NCBI GenBank assembly: GCA_964587515.1 | Contig: CAZPMO010000086.1 | Coordinates: 1 to 19,883 of the forward strand | Direction: 5' to 3' | Length of the DNA: 19,883 nucleotides | Source of the DNA: CAZPMO01 sp964587515 | GTDB lineage: Bacteria > Pseudomonadota > Alphaproteobacteria > MPNO01 | Shown here: piece by piece, positions 1 through 7,233 of the stretch | Layout of the letters: each line of letters starts with the position of its first letter | How positions within the stretch are numbered: the first letter of the stretch is position 1 | The notes under the pieces: model-generated | What the model saw: the letters and a program-made list of their open reading frames with translations, nothing else | Told to the model about the DNA's origin: nothing | Database searches by the model: none | Program-made: the position numbers and the translations under genes

Positions 1-765
1 ACGGGCCAGCGCGATGCTGCGCACCATGAAAAGACCGCCGCCGGCCAATGCGCCGGCCAGATAGATATATCCCATGCCGAAACCCAGAGGCAGCAGGGAC
101 AACAGGACCAGCACGAAGGTGTGGACGAGAATGATCCGCGCCGCCGCCACATCGCCGACGATCACCGGCAGCATCGGCACCCGCGCCACCGCATAGTCCT
201 TGTGATAGGCCATCGCCAGGCTCCAGAAATGAGGCGGAGTCCACAGGAAAAGGACGACGGCGAGAATGATCGACGCCGGGGCGAGGTCGGGGGTGATCGC
301 GGCGGCGCCCGCGAGGACCGCGAAGCTGCCGGCGAGGCCCCCGACGACGATGTTCCAGACGCTGCGCTGCTTGAGCCAGAGCGTATAGACGACGCCATAA
401 ACAAAGGCCCCCAGGAAGACGTAGAGCGCGACATGGCCGTTCAGGAGCCAGGCCGCGCCGCCCACCGCCACGGCGGCGATCAGGCCGATGCAGGTGAGCC
501 ATTTCCAGCCGGACTGATAGACGCCGGTGACGAACGGCCGGTTGCGGGTCCTGGGCATACGCGCGTCGAGATCGCGTTCGGCGTATTGATTGAACGCGCC
601 GGCGGCGGCCGACGACAGAAATACCGCCAGCACGAGAACGCCGAACTTCCAGAATGGCAGGGAAGCGCCGGGCGTCGTCGCCATCCCGGCGACGGCGCAC
701 AATGCGATGCTCGTTCCGATCCGCAATTTGAATACGTCGGAGAATTGTCTAAGGGTCTTGGACAT
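1..765 (-). CDS. ctaB: Protoheme IX farnesyltransferase (heme O synthase), C-terminus cut by window edge
   Basis: Membrane UbiA-family prenyltransferase that attaches a farnesyl group to heme B to give heme O, the precursor of heme A used by aa3 oxidases. Translating the minus strand from the ATG at 763-765 gives 255 residues with no stop before the edge; the family is about 300 long, so about 50 residues are missing. The first Asp-rich motif is visible at residues 59-77 (N-x3-ERDLDARM-x-RT-x2-RP). The second is at about 187-200 (YHKDYAVARVPMLP). Multiple hydrophobic helices surround them. The start has only a weak GGTGG-like ribosome site. It is divergent from coxB, which fits a role in cofactor supply for the neighbouring oxidase. 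Family assignment is very secure; ctaB and cyoE name the same family, and the cox context favours ctaB. Confidence 0.96.
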   Translation of the reverse strand, partial: MSKTLRQFSDVFKLRIGTSIALCAVAGMATTPGASLPFWKFGVLVLAVFLSSAAAGAFNQYAERDLDARMPRTRNRPFVTGVYQSGWKWLTCIGLIAAVAVGGAAWLLNGHVALYVFLGAFVYGVVYTLWLKQRSVWNIVVGGLAGSFAVLAGAAAITPDLAPASIILAVVLFLWTPPHFWSLAMAYHKDYAVARVPMLPVIVGDVAAARIILVHTFVLVLLSLLPLGFGMGYIYLAGALAGGGLFMVRSIALAR

Positions 766-1077
766 TGAATCAACCACCATCCCACACGCACTACGGCATC
801 TGTTTTTATAAGGCGCCGCCAAGCCTCCCCGGCTCGGTCGCGACTGTAACACGACGGAAGTATCAGCGCGAGAGCGGCCGACGCCGGGATCGTCCGTCGA
901 ACGGTTTTATTGAACCCTCGACGATCAATTCGGGCGGTATCGAATCGGGGTGGCCGCAAAAATTCGGCATAAGATCGCCCGAAATGGGTACTTAACATGG
1001 ATTCCGCGCTGGACCCTGAGAAGCTGTTTCTCTACATTGAAATTCACACCCCCCCCCGATCCGTGGGAGAAGAAGGC
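766..1077. other. Divergent ctaB/coxB intergenic region
   Basis: This 312-bp stretch separates two divergent starts and should hold both promoters. I see no convincing sigma-70 -35/-10 pair. A run of nine C residues occupies 1049-1057, just before the coxB ribosome site. The coxB frame stays open upstream to an ATG at 997, but that ATG lacks a ribosome site and the encoded extension is not oxidase-like. Confidence 0.5.
1065..1070 (+). promoter_or_regulatory. Ribosome binding site deciding the coxB start
   Basis: GGGAGA lies seven bases before the ATG at 1078. The upstream in-frame ATG at 997 has no comparable site, so translation most likely begins at 1078. Confidence 0.7.
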
Positions 1078-1953
1078 ATGGTCACCGCGATCATTTTAGT
1101 GCTCGTTGCACTTGGTACAGTAGTTTTTCATTTCGCAAGCCCCTGGTGGTGGACACCGATCGCATCCAACTGGCGATTTATCGACGACACCATCGTCTTG
1201 ACGTTCTGGATCACCGGCGTGGTTTTCGTCGTGGTTATCCTCTTCACGGCGTATTGCGTGGTCAAATTCCGCTACCGTCCGGAAAACCGGTCCGAGTACG
1301 AACCGGAGAGCAAAAAGCTCGAGTGGTGGCTCTCCGGTCTGACCGCGGTCGGCGTCGCCGGCATGCTGGCTCCGGGCCTGATCGTTTGGAATCAGTTCGT
1401 CTCCGTTCCGGAAGACGCTTCACGGATCGAGGTCCTTGGCCAGCAATGGCAGTGGACTTATCGGTTCCCCGGCAAGGACGGCAAGCTGGGGACCAGTAGT
1501 GTCCGGCATATCTCGGACGACAATCCGTTCGGCGTGAATCCCAAGGATCCCAACGGCCGCGACGACGTGCTGGTAAACGACAGCGAGTTGCACATCCCCA
1601 TCGGAAAACCGATCAAGGTATTGCTGCGCTCGATCGATGTCCTGCACGATTTCTATGTCCCCGAATTCCGAGCCAAGATGGATTTGGTGCCCGGCGCGGT
1701 CACTTATTTCTGGTTCACGCCGATCAGGACCGGAACGTTCGACATAATGTGTTTCGAGCTGTGTGGCGTCGGGCACCATGCAATGCGCGGCCTTGTCGTG
1801 GTCGAGGAGGAGAAAGCCTTCAACAAGTGGCTGAAGGAACAGGAAACTTTCGCGCAATCGATGGCGCGCGCCGGCAAAGGGCCGGGTGATGCCATGAAAC
1901 TGGTCTCGAGCGAGCGCCCGGCCGACCCGGCGGCGCGAAATGCCGCGCGATGA
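1078..1953 (+). CDS. coxB: Cytochrome c oxidase subunit II (CuA subunit)
   Basis: Receives electrons from cytochrome c at the dinuclear CuA centre and passes them to heme a in subunit I. The 291-residue product has an N-terminal hydrophobic segment (about 3-22), two further helices (about 41-62 and 84-106), then a periplasmic cupredoxin domain. The aromatic electron-entry segment QQWQWTY is at about 122-128. The CuA ligands follow the C-x-E-x-C-x3-H-x2-M pattern (C225, E227, C229, H233, M236), with the partner histidine near H190. This retained CuA site argues for a cytochrome c oxidase rather than a quinol oxidase. An insertion at about 131-170 lies between the aromatic segment and the rest of the cupredoxin fold. 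It is the first gene of a five-gene operon, 47 bases before coxA. Confidence 0.95.
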   Translation: MVTAIILVLVALGTVVFHFASPWWWTPIASNWRFIDDTIVLTFWITGVVFVVVILFTAYCVVKFRYRPENRSEYEPESKKLEWWLSGLTAVGVAGMLAPGLIVWNQFVSVPEDASRIEVLGQQWQWTYRFPGKDGKLGTSSVRHISDDNPFGVNPKDPNGRDDVLVNDSELHIPIGKPIKVLLRSIDVLHDFYVPEFRAKMDLVPGAVTYFWFTPIRTGTFDIMCFELCGVGHHAMRGLVVVEEEKAFNKWLKEQETFAQSMARAGKGPGDAMKLVSSERPADPAARNAAR

Positions 1954-2000
1954 AACTACGACCGACCAAATCTCAAATCTAGAATAAAGAGAGTTTACCG

Positions 2001-3779
2001 ATGGCTGATGTCTCAACCACCCATCCCTCGGATGTTCCGGCGGCCGAAACGGAGGAAATGGACCTTTACCATGCCCACAGTTGGGTTACGAAGTGGGTCT
2101 TTTCCCAGGACGCCAAAGTTATCGCCATCCAGTACTCATTCACGGCGATCGCGATCGGTTTGGTCGCCCTGGTGCTGTCGTGGATGATGCGGTTGCAGCT
2201 CGGGTTCCCGGAATCCATGACTTTCTTCGAACCCGCCGCGTATTATCAGTTCATCACCATGCACGGCATGATCATGGTGATCTATCTGCTGACCGCGTTG
2301 TTCCTGGGAGGCTTCGGCAACTACCTGATTCCGCTGATGGTCGGCGCCCGCGACATGGTCTTTCCCTATGTGAACATGCTGAGCTACTGGGTCTATCTGC
2401 TCGCGGTTCTGATTTTGGTGGCGAGCTTTTTCGCGCCGGGCGGACCAACCGGCGCGGGCTGGACCCTGTATCCGCCGCAAGCCATTCTTCCCACCACGCC
2501 GGGGGCAACCGGCGGAATCATAATGATGCTCGTTTCGCTGGCCCTGTTCATCGTCGGGTTCACCATGGGTGGCCTGAACTACGTGGTGACCGTGCTGCAG
2601 GCGCGCACGCGCGGCATGTCGCTGATGCGCATGCCGTTGACCATATGGGGCATTTTTGTCGCTACGGTTCTGGCACTGTTGGCATTTCCCGCTTTGTTCG
2701 TCGGCGCGGTGATGATGACCTTGGACAGTGTGATCGGAACCAGTTTTTTCATGCCGCTGATCGTGGTGCAGGGCGAGACGCTCGATTTCGGCGGCGGCAG
2801 CCCGCTTTTGTTCCAGCATTTATTCTGGTTCTTCGGGCACCCCGAGGTCTACATCGTCGCCTTGCCGGCATTCGGCATCGTGTCCGATTTGCTGAGCGTT
2901 CACGCCAGGCGCCACATTTTCGGCTATCGGATGATGGTCTGGGCGATCATCGCTATCGGCGGACTCAGCTTCATCGTGTGGGCCCATCATATGTATGTCA
3001 GCGGCATGCACCCCTATTTCGGGTTTTTCTTCGCGACAACCACGTTGATCATCGCCGTTCCCACCGCGCTCAAGGTCTATAACTGGACGTTGACCCTGTG
3101 GAAAGCCAACATCAAGCTCACGCTTCCGATGCTGTTCTCGCTCGGTTTCATCGTTACATTCGTGAACGGCGGCATCACCGGCTTATTCCTCGGCAACGTC
3201 GTGGTGGATGTTCCGCTGTCCGACACCATGTTCGTGGTCGCTCACTTCCACATGGTGATGGGCGTGGCACCGCTACTGGTGATTTTCGGCGCGATATACC
3301 ATTGGTACCCGTTGATCACCGGGCGCATGCTGCATTATGGGATGGGGCAGTTCCATTTCTGGGTCACGTTCATCGGCGCCTATGCGATCTTCCTGCCGCT
3401 CCATTATTTGGGCCTTCTGGGCGTGCCCCGGCGTTACTTCGAGATGACCGGCACCACGTTTATTCCGGACTCCGCCCAGACCCTCAACGCCTTCGTCACC
3501 GTGGTGGTATTGATCGTGGGCGTCGCCCAGATCGTGTTCTTCTACAATGTTTTCCGGAGCATGGGAAAAGGCGAGGTCGCCAAACCGAACCCGTGGGACG
3601 CCTGCAGTCTCGAGTGGCAAACACCGGAAATGCCGCCCGGGCACGGGAATTTTGGCGAAAACCTGCCGTTGGTTTATCGCTGGGCCTATGATTATGGCGT
3701 GCCGGAGGCCAAGGACGACTTCATACCCCAAAACGTCCCGCCCGATCAGGTCGCAGGTTCGGGAACCCGGGAAGCCTGA
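2001..3779 (+). CDS. coxA: Cytochrome c oxidase subunit I, A1-type heme-copper oxidase
   Basis: Catalytic subunit that reduces O2 to water and pumps protons across the inner membrane. 592 residues with about 12 helices. Heme a ligands are H88 (in TMHGM) and H417. The heme a3 ligand is H415 (AHFH motif). CuB ligands are H280, H329 and H330, and the cross-linked tyrosine is Y284 in GHPEVY. The Glu of HPEV (E282) and Asp of GARD (D118) mark an A1-type D-channel, with N107 and N125 also present. K358 marks the K-channel. The usual FPRxNN segment instead reads FPYVNM, so the Arg and second Asn are replaced. The ATG at 2001 follows an AAAGAGAG ribosome site. The next gene starts two bases after the stop. 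Family certain; alternative-oxidase subtype inferred. Confidence 0.97.
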   Translation: MADVSTTHPSDVPAAETEEMDLYHAHSWVTKWVFSQDAKVIAIQYSFTAIAIGLVALVLSWMMRLQLGFPESMTFFEPAAYYQFITMHGMIMVIYLLTALFLGGFGNYLIPLMVGARDMVFPYVNMLSYWVYLLAVLILVASFFAPGGPTGAGWTLYPPQAILPTTPGATGGIIMMLVSLALFIVGFTMGGLNYVVTVLQARTRGMSLMRMPLTIWGIFVATVLALLAFPALFVGAVMMTLDSVIGTSFFMPLIVVQGETLDFGGGSPLLFQHLFWFFGHPEVYIVALPAFGIVSDLLSVHARRHIFGYRMMVWAIIAIGGLSFIVWAHHMYVSGMHPYFGFFFATTTLIIAVPTALKVYNWTLTLWKANIKLTLPMLFSLGFIVTFVNGGITGLFLGNVVVDVPLSDTMFVVAHFHMVMGVAPLLVIFGAIYHWYPLITGRMLHYGMGQFHFWVTFIGAYAIFLPLHYLGLLGVPRRYFEMTGTTFIPDSAQTLNAFVTVVVLIVGVAQIVFFYNVFRSMGKGEVAKPNPWDACSLEWQTPEMPPGHGNFGENLPLVYRWAYDYGVPEAKDDFIPQNVPPDQVAGSGTREA

Positions 3780-3781
3780 AC

Positions 3782-4399
3782 GTGGAAGTCATCCATGAAA
3801 TAACCCGGAAACCCTGGTTACCGGTAGAGGGTGAGCCCGCCGAATTCGATAGCGGAAGGTCCTTTCCCTTACCTGTTCAGAGACTTGGCCTGCGGGTATT
3901 CCTGGCTGTTGTCACGGTGCTGTTTTCGCTGGTGGTCGTCATTTACAGCGACCGGATGGCCCTGCCCGACTGGCGCCCGTTGCACGAGCCCTGGACGCTT
4001 TGGCTGAACACGGGCCTGCTGATCCTGGCCAGCGTGGCATTCCATTGGGCCCAGAAAAACGCGCGCGAGGGAAAGATCGCGGGCGTGCGTACCGGCATGC
4101 ATGCAGGCGGCGTACTGACGCTGGCATTCCTGATCGGCCAGCTCTGGGTGGCGCAACAACTTTCCGCCATGGGCTATTACGCGTCTGGGAGTCCGGCCGT
4201 CGCGTTCCTATATATGATGAGCACCATGCACGGGCTGCACTTAATGGGCGGTCTGGTGGCGTGGTACAGGGCTGTCGCCCGGATGTGGCGCGGCGAAGAC
4301 ACCGATGAGTTATTGCTGAGCGTCGAGTTATGCACCAGCTACTGGCACTATCTGCTCGGAATCTGGCTGGTCCTATTCAGTCTGTTGATGTTGACGTAA
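3782..4399 (+). CDS. Cytochrome c oxidase subunit III, first (divergent) copy
   Basis: Subunit III surrounds subunit I, carries no redox centre, and is thought to stabilise proton uptake. This 205-residue protein begins at GTG 3782, two bases after the coxA stop, with GGGAAG about eight bases upstream; no better in-frame start exists. About five helices are visible. The STMHGLHL and SYWHYLLGIW segments correspond to the FHGxH and YWHFVDxVW signatures of the family but are degenerate. It is a short, divergent paralogue of the next gene. The arrangement matches my memory of CoxO beside CoxP in Bradyrhizobium coxMNOP; I leave the symbol empty because that is inference. Confidence 0.87.
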   Translation: MEVIHEITRKPWLPVEGEPAEFDSGRSFPLPVQRLGLRVFLAVVTVLFSLVVVIYSDRMALPDWRPLHEPWTLWLNTGLLILASVAFHWAQKNAREGKIAGVRTGMHAGGVLTLAFLIGQLWVAQQLSAMGYYASGSPAVAFLYMMSTMHGLHLMGGLVAWYRAVARMWRGEDTDELLLSVELCTSYWHYLLGIWLVLFSLLMLT

Positions 4400-4415
4400 A
4401 GAGGGCAAGAAGAAA

Positions 4416-5129
4416 ATGGCGGAATCTACCATGACAACTGCTGGCTCCAGGCCCGATGGAATGAAGGGCGTCGTCGCCGACTGGGGCTCTGACCAACGGG
4501 CATTCAAGAATGTCTCTTGGGGCAAGGCGATGATGTGGATCTTCCTGCTCAGCGATACATTCATCTTCAGCTGCTTCCTGCTTTCCTACATGACGGTGCG
4601 GATGTCCACGACGGTGCCGTGGCCGAACCCGAGCGAAGTCTTCGCCTTGTCGTTCGGCGGAGAACCGATCCCGCTCATCCTTATCGCCATAATGACCTTC
4701 ATCCTGATCACTAGCAGCGGGACGATGGTTCTGGCCGTCAATTACGGTTATCGAAAGGACCGCGGAAAAACCGCGCTCCTTTTGATCATCACGGCGCTGT
4801 TCGGCGCAAGCTTCGTGGGCATGCAGGCCTTCGAATGGACCAAACTCATTGAAGATGGAGTCCGACCCTGGGGCAATCCGATGGGCGCGGCGCAATTCGG
4901 TTCAACATTTTTCATGATTACCGGATTCCACGGCTTTCATGTGTCCGTCGGCGTGCTGTTTCTGTTTCTAATTGCCCATAAGGTTTGGCGTGGCGATTAC
5001 GACACCGAGAAACGGGGATTTTTCACCAGCAGGAAGGGACGATACGAAATCGTTGAGACGATGGGCCTATACTGGCATTTCGTCGACCTGGTGTGGGTAT
5101 TCATCTTCGCATTCTTCTATCTTTGGTAA
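4416..5129 (+). CDS. coxC: Cytochrome c oxidase subunit III, second copy
   Basis: 237-residue subunit III with about five helices. It carries the canonical signatures: GFHGFHVSVG at about 169-178 and the C-terminal YWHFVDLVWVFIF segment. The ATG at 4416 follows GAGGGCAAGAAG. It sits 16 bases after the first subunit III gene, and both are intact, so this is not simple decay of one copy. CoxP-like proteins in alternative oxidase operons are the closest concept I can name; coxC is used as the generic symbol. Confidence 0.93.
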   Translation: MAESTMTTAGSRPDGMKGVVADWGSDQRAFKNVSWGKAMMWIFLLSDTFIFSCFLLSYMTVRMSTTVPWPNPSEVFALSFGGEPIPLILIAIMTFILITSSGTMVLAVNYGYRKDRGKTALLLIITALFGASFVGMQAFEWTKLIEDGVRPWGNPMGAAQFGSTFFMITGFHGFHVSVGVLFLFLIAHKVWRGDYDTEKRGFFTSRKGRYEIVETMGLYWHFVDLVWVFIFAFFYLW

Positions 5130-5138
5130 GGGTTGAGC

Positions 5139-5468
5139 ATGGCAGACGCAACAACGCACGAAGAAGGCCAACAACATCCGCTTGGCATCTATATCAAGAT
5201 CTGGGCATGGCTGTTCGTCATCAGTACGTTTTCGTACTTGGTCGATTATTTCCAATTCGAAGGGTATCTCCGGTGGACCCTGATCATCATATTCATGCTG
5301 GCGAAGGCGGGACTGATCGTCGCCGTGTTCATGCATATGGTTTGGGAAAGATTGGCGCTCGTTTACGCCATTTTATTACCGCCGGTGTTTTTGCTGGTAT
5401 TCGTGGCGATCATGTCACTGGAATCGGACTACACTCTCCTTTCCCGGATGACCTTCTTCAATCTTTAA
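5139..5468 (+). CDS. Cytochrome c oxidase subunit IV-like small membrane protein (CyoD/COX4_pro family)
   Basis: 109-residue protein with three predicted helices (about 21-40, 49-68 and 79-98). The middle segment ends FMHMVWE, typical of the prokaryotic subunit IV family found at the end of oxidase operons. The first methionine is taken as ATG 5139, six bases after AAGGG; an in-frame TTG two codons earlier is less likely. These subunits help assembly or CuB stability in homologues; here the role is inferred from family and position as last gene of the operon. Confidence 0.88.
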   Translation: MADATTHEEGQQHPLGIYIKIWAWLFVISTFSYLVDYFQFEGYLRWTLIIIFMLAKAGLIVAVFMHMVWERLALVYAILLPPVFLLVFVAIMSLESDYTLLSRMTFFNL

Positions 5469-5512
5469 ACTTGGGATCACGGCCTCGGTTTAAATCACCG
5501 GGATACGGTATC

Positions 5513-5538
5513 GGGCCGGCTGTTCATTCAGCCGGCCC
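5513..5538 (+). terminator. Strong hairpin after the cox operon
   Basis: A perfect 10-bp GC stem (GGGCCGGCTG / CAGCCGGCCC) with a TTCATT loop lies 45 bases after the subunit IV stop. It is followed by AAACCGTTT, not a T-run, so it is not a textbook intrinsic terminator. It may terminate weakly or protect the cox mRNA 3' end. Confidence 0.55.
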
Positions 5539-5568
5539 AAACCGTTTCGGAATAGGAGTTTTCATGTC

Positions 5569-5790
5569 ATGAGCCCAGGCATCCGATCCGCAATCCTGGC
5601 CATCGTATGCGGCATGATGGCTGCATCATTTTTGCACGTTCGCGGCATCGTGGATCTGAGTTTCGGATTCCCTCAAGGCGGCGTCGCCGAGGGGGCGATG
5701 ATGGCGCTGACCGGCGGAATTGGCGGTTTTGCGATCCTGGCCGCGTTCCGCTTGCTGAGAAATCTGGCGAACCGCGTCACGAAAAAATAG
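5569..5790 (+). CDS. Small two-helix membrane protein, unknown function
   Basis: 73 residues with two hydrophobic segments (about 5-24 and 42-63) and a basic C-terminus ending RVTKK. AGGAG at 5553-5557 precedes it. The first ATG at 5564 reads Met-Ser-stop (ATGTCATGA), whose last ATG opens this frame at 5569. It follows the cox operon by 100 bases and is separated from it by a hairpin, so co-transcription is uncertain. I do not recognise the family. Its 3' end overlaps the convergent minus-strand gene by 14 bases. Confidence 0.62.
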   Translation: MSPGIRSAILAIVCGMMAASFLHVRGIVDLSFGFPQGGVAEGAMMALTGGIGGFAILAAFRLLRNLANRVTKK

Positions 5791-6007
5791 CGAATAATTC
5801 GTTGCGGGGCAGCCCCGCTTCAAGAATCTCCGGCATCACTGATTTCATTGGCGCCGTCGAGCCGCGCCTTTCGCTTTTGCAGCGCTTCCGACCCACATAA
5901 ATGAGCCCCACCAGTATCCCCGCGCCCACCATGATCAGTACCGCATTGCCGGCCCCGGAACTTCCGGTGTCGGACCCGCCATGGGCCAACGCATACGAAA
6001 TCAACAT
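5777..6007 (-). CDS. Small single-helix membrane protein, unknown function
   Basis: 76 residues: a short N-terminus, a Gly/Ser-rich stretch (about 10-20), one hydrophobic helix (about 22-38) followed at once by a basic cluster (GRKRCK), then a soluble tail of about 35 residues. GGAGGG at 6012-6017 lies four bases before the ATG. An overlapping ATG four bases upstream opens a frame with no hydrophobic segment and is less likely. The helix-then-basic layout suggests an N-out, C-in inner membrane protein. No family recognised. Confidence 0.55.
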   Translation of the reverse strand: MLISYALAHGGSDTGSSGAGNAVLIMVGAGILVGLIYVGRKRCKSERRGSTAPMKSVMPEILEAGLPRNELFAIFS

Positions 6008-6127
6008 CCATCCCTCCGATTACGGTCCAACGGATTTTACCGCGCGGACGGAAGTATGGCGAGTGCTCGCAGGCGATTGACGCAAATCTCACACCGGGCA
6101 ATGGCCGATTTGACCAATCCCGGGAGA

Positions 6128-6349
6128 TCAGGAGATCGCGGCCTCGCGCTCCACGGCGACATTCTTCATCTCGGGCTCGTTCGCGTACCGAGCATTTTGA
6201 CGAATTTCGCCTTCGTAGCGAATGATCTCGTCTTTATAGACTTTTGCGTCCGCGAAACGCCCGATCTCGAACACGATACTTCTGATGAGATCCATAAGGG
6301 GGGACGCAGATCGGTTGGCCGACCTGTTACTTGAACCCGTTTGTTCCAT
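6128..6349 (-). CDS. Small hypothetical soluble protein
   Basis: 73 residues with a Ser/Asn-rich N-terminus (about 5-16), then a stretch rich in charged residues (about 19-70) likely to be alpha-helical, including AKVYKDEIIRYEGEIRQ. AGGAG lies seven bases before the ATG at 6349, good support for translation. No signal peptide, cysteines or known motif. It lies in a run of short same-strand ORFs. Confidence 0.55.
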   Translation of the reverse strand: MEQTGSSNRSANRSASPLMDLIRSIVFEIGRFADAKVYKDEIIRYEGEIRQNARYANEPEMKNVAVEREAAIS

Positions 6350-6373
6350 GACACGCTCCTACTACTCAACGAC

Positions 6374-6577
6374 CTACTGTGACAACGCAAACCCGGCCAA
6401 ATTCGCCCGCGAATGATCGCGGTCGGCAATATACTGATAAGAATTTGTTAAATTAGGATCAATGATCGGATCACGGTCGGCGCCGTAGCGTGAATAATCC
6501 TGGCCCGTATCAACCGTAATACGGCCTCGGCCGAAATTACGGTAGGCATAGTTTCCTTGAATCAGAAGAAGATAGCT
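6374..6577 (-). pseudogene. Open frame of 67 codons without a normal start; possible gene remnant
   Basis: Between an in-frame TGA (6578-6580) and a TAG (6374-6376) the minus strand encodes a Tyr/Arg/Asp-rich sequence with segments NYAYRNFGRGR and DYSRYGADRDP, which does not look like random shadow translation. There is no ATG, GTG or TTG near its beginning; only CTG or ATT codons follow the upstream stop. Either the true 5' end lies in another frame before an indel, or it uses a rare start, or it is not coding. No family recognised. Confidence 0.25.
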
Positions 6578-6619
6578 TCAAGAGGACTAACAGCCCCGAT
6601 TTGGCGACCGAATCGGCGA

Positions 6620-6730
6620 TCATTCCAAAAGGGTCACATAGACACCGATTAAACCCAGCACCAAGACACTTACGCCAATGATCGTCGCCACCATTCCTAC
6701 TTTTTTCACATCGTCAGTATTTCCCGACAT
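6620..6730 (-). CDS. 36-residue single-helix membrane miniprotein
   Basis: Begins ATG 6730 with a polar leader (MSGNTDDVKKVG), then one long hydrophobic helix (about residues 13-34), and ends in TLLE. A GGTTCTGGTGG stretch upstream offers only a modest ribosome site. The leader-plus-helix design resembles tiny oxidase accessory subunits such as CydX or CcoQ in size and layout only; I see no sequence signature. Confidence 0.45.
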   Translation of the reverse strand: MSGNTDDVKKVGMVATIIGVSVLVLGLIGVYVTLLE

Positions 6731-6815
6731 ACCACCAGAACCCTTTCATTATTAGACTCAGCAAGCGCGTTGGACGATTTATTCAGTGATTCAAGCCCGA
6801 CTTCCCGTCCGCGCG

Positions 6816-6917
6816 CTAGTTGTCTCGAGGAAGCCGACTTACCAATTTATACGTGGCGACGAAAATCCCGGCGACGACGAGAATCCCAAGGAGGGTCAAC
6901 AAAATTCCCGCTATCAT
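6816..6917 (-). CDS. 33-residue single-helix membrane miniprotein
   Basis: Begins ATG 6917. The hydrophobic helix spans about residues 2-22 and is followed by a short basic tail (YKLVSRLPRDN), predicting the N-terminus outside and tail in the cytoplasm. AAAGG lies only two bases before the ATG, so ribosome-site support is weak. Same strand and similar design as the 36-residue miniprotein downstream; no family known. Confidence 0.38.
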   Translation of the reverse strand: MIAGILLTLLGILVVAGIFVATYKLVSRLPRDN

Positions 6918-7233
6918 GGCCTTTGATTTCCCGGTTCGACATTCGCAGGCGATTGACGGGTCTTGGACATCGGGCCGATGAGTTGACGCAATCGACCGAC
7001 CGACGCGATTGTAACGCGCCGCGAATAAATAAAAAAGCCAAGAAACGCCCAGTTTGCTCTCAACTCTCGATCAATATGGCGCTGTCGCGGCCAAAGCCGG
7101 CAATCGACGCTAAACGGCGGAGAACTTTCGAATCGCCGAACTTCAATGGCGTTGCTTTCGGATTCAAATTAGGCGATCTTGTGAAGGATCGATCGATTGT
7201 TTGAACGTACGGAACCAACCAGGGAGTTCTCTG
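6918..7233. other. Intergenic region between miniprotein genes and the DUF2189 gene
   Basis: Frames of 60-140 codons exist here on both strands, but their translations are rich in Arg/Ser/Pro and lack ribosome sites, so I treat them as chance. A TTACAAT motif (minus strand, about 7007-7013) could be a -10 element for the minus-strand miniproteins, but no well-spaced -35 is evident. Confidence 0.35.

Noticed and set aside
997..1077. N-terminal extension of coxB from the ATG at 997
   Set aside because: No ribosome site, crosses a C9 run, and the residues are not oxidase-like; ATG 1078 has a good ribosome site.
2081..3691. Long plus-strand frames overlapping coxA
   Set aside because: Out-of-frame translation of coxA; composition rich in Arg/His is typical of shadows.
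6770..7204. 144-codon plus-strand frame
   Set aside because: Arg/Ser/Pro-rich, no ribosome site, no motif, and antisense to a miniprotein with a clean hydrophobic helix.
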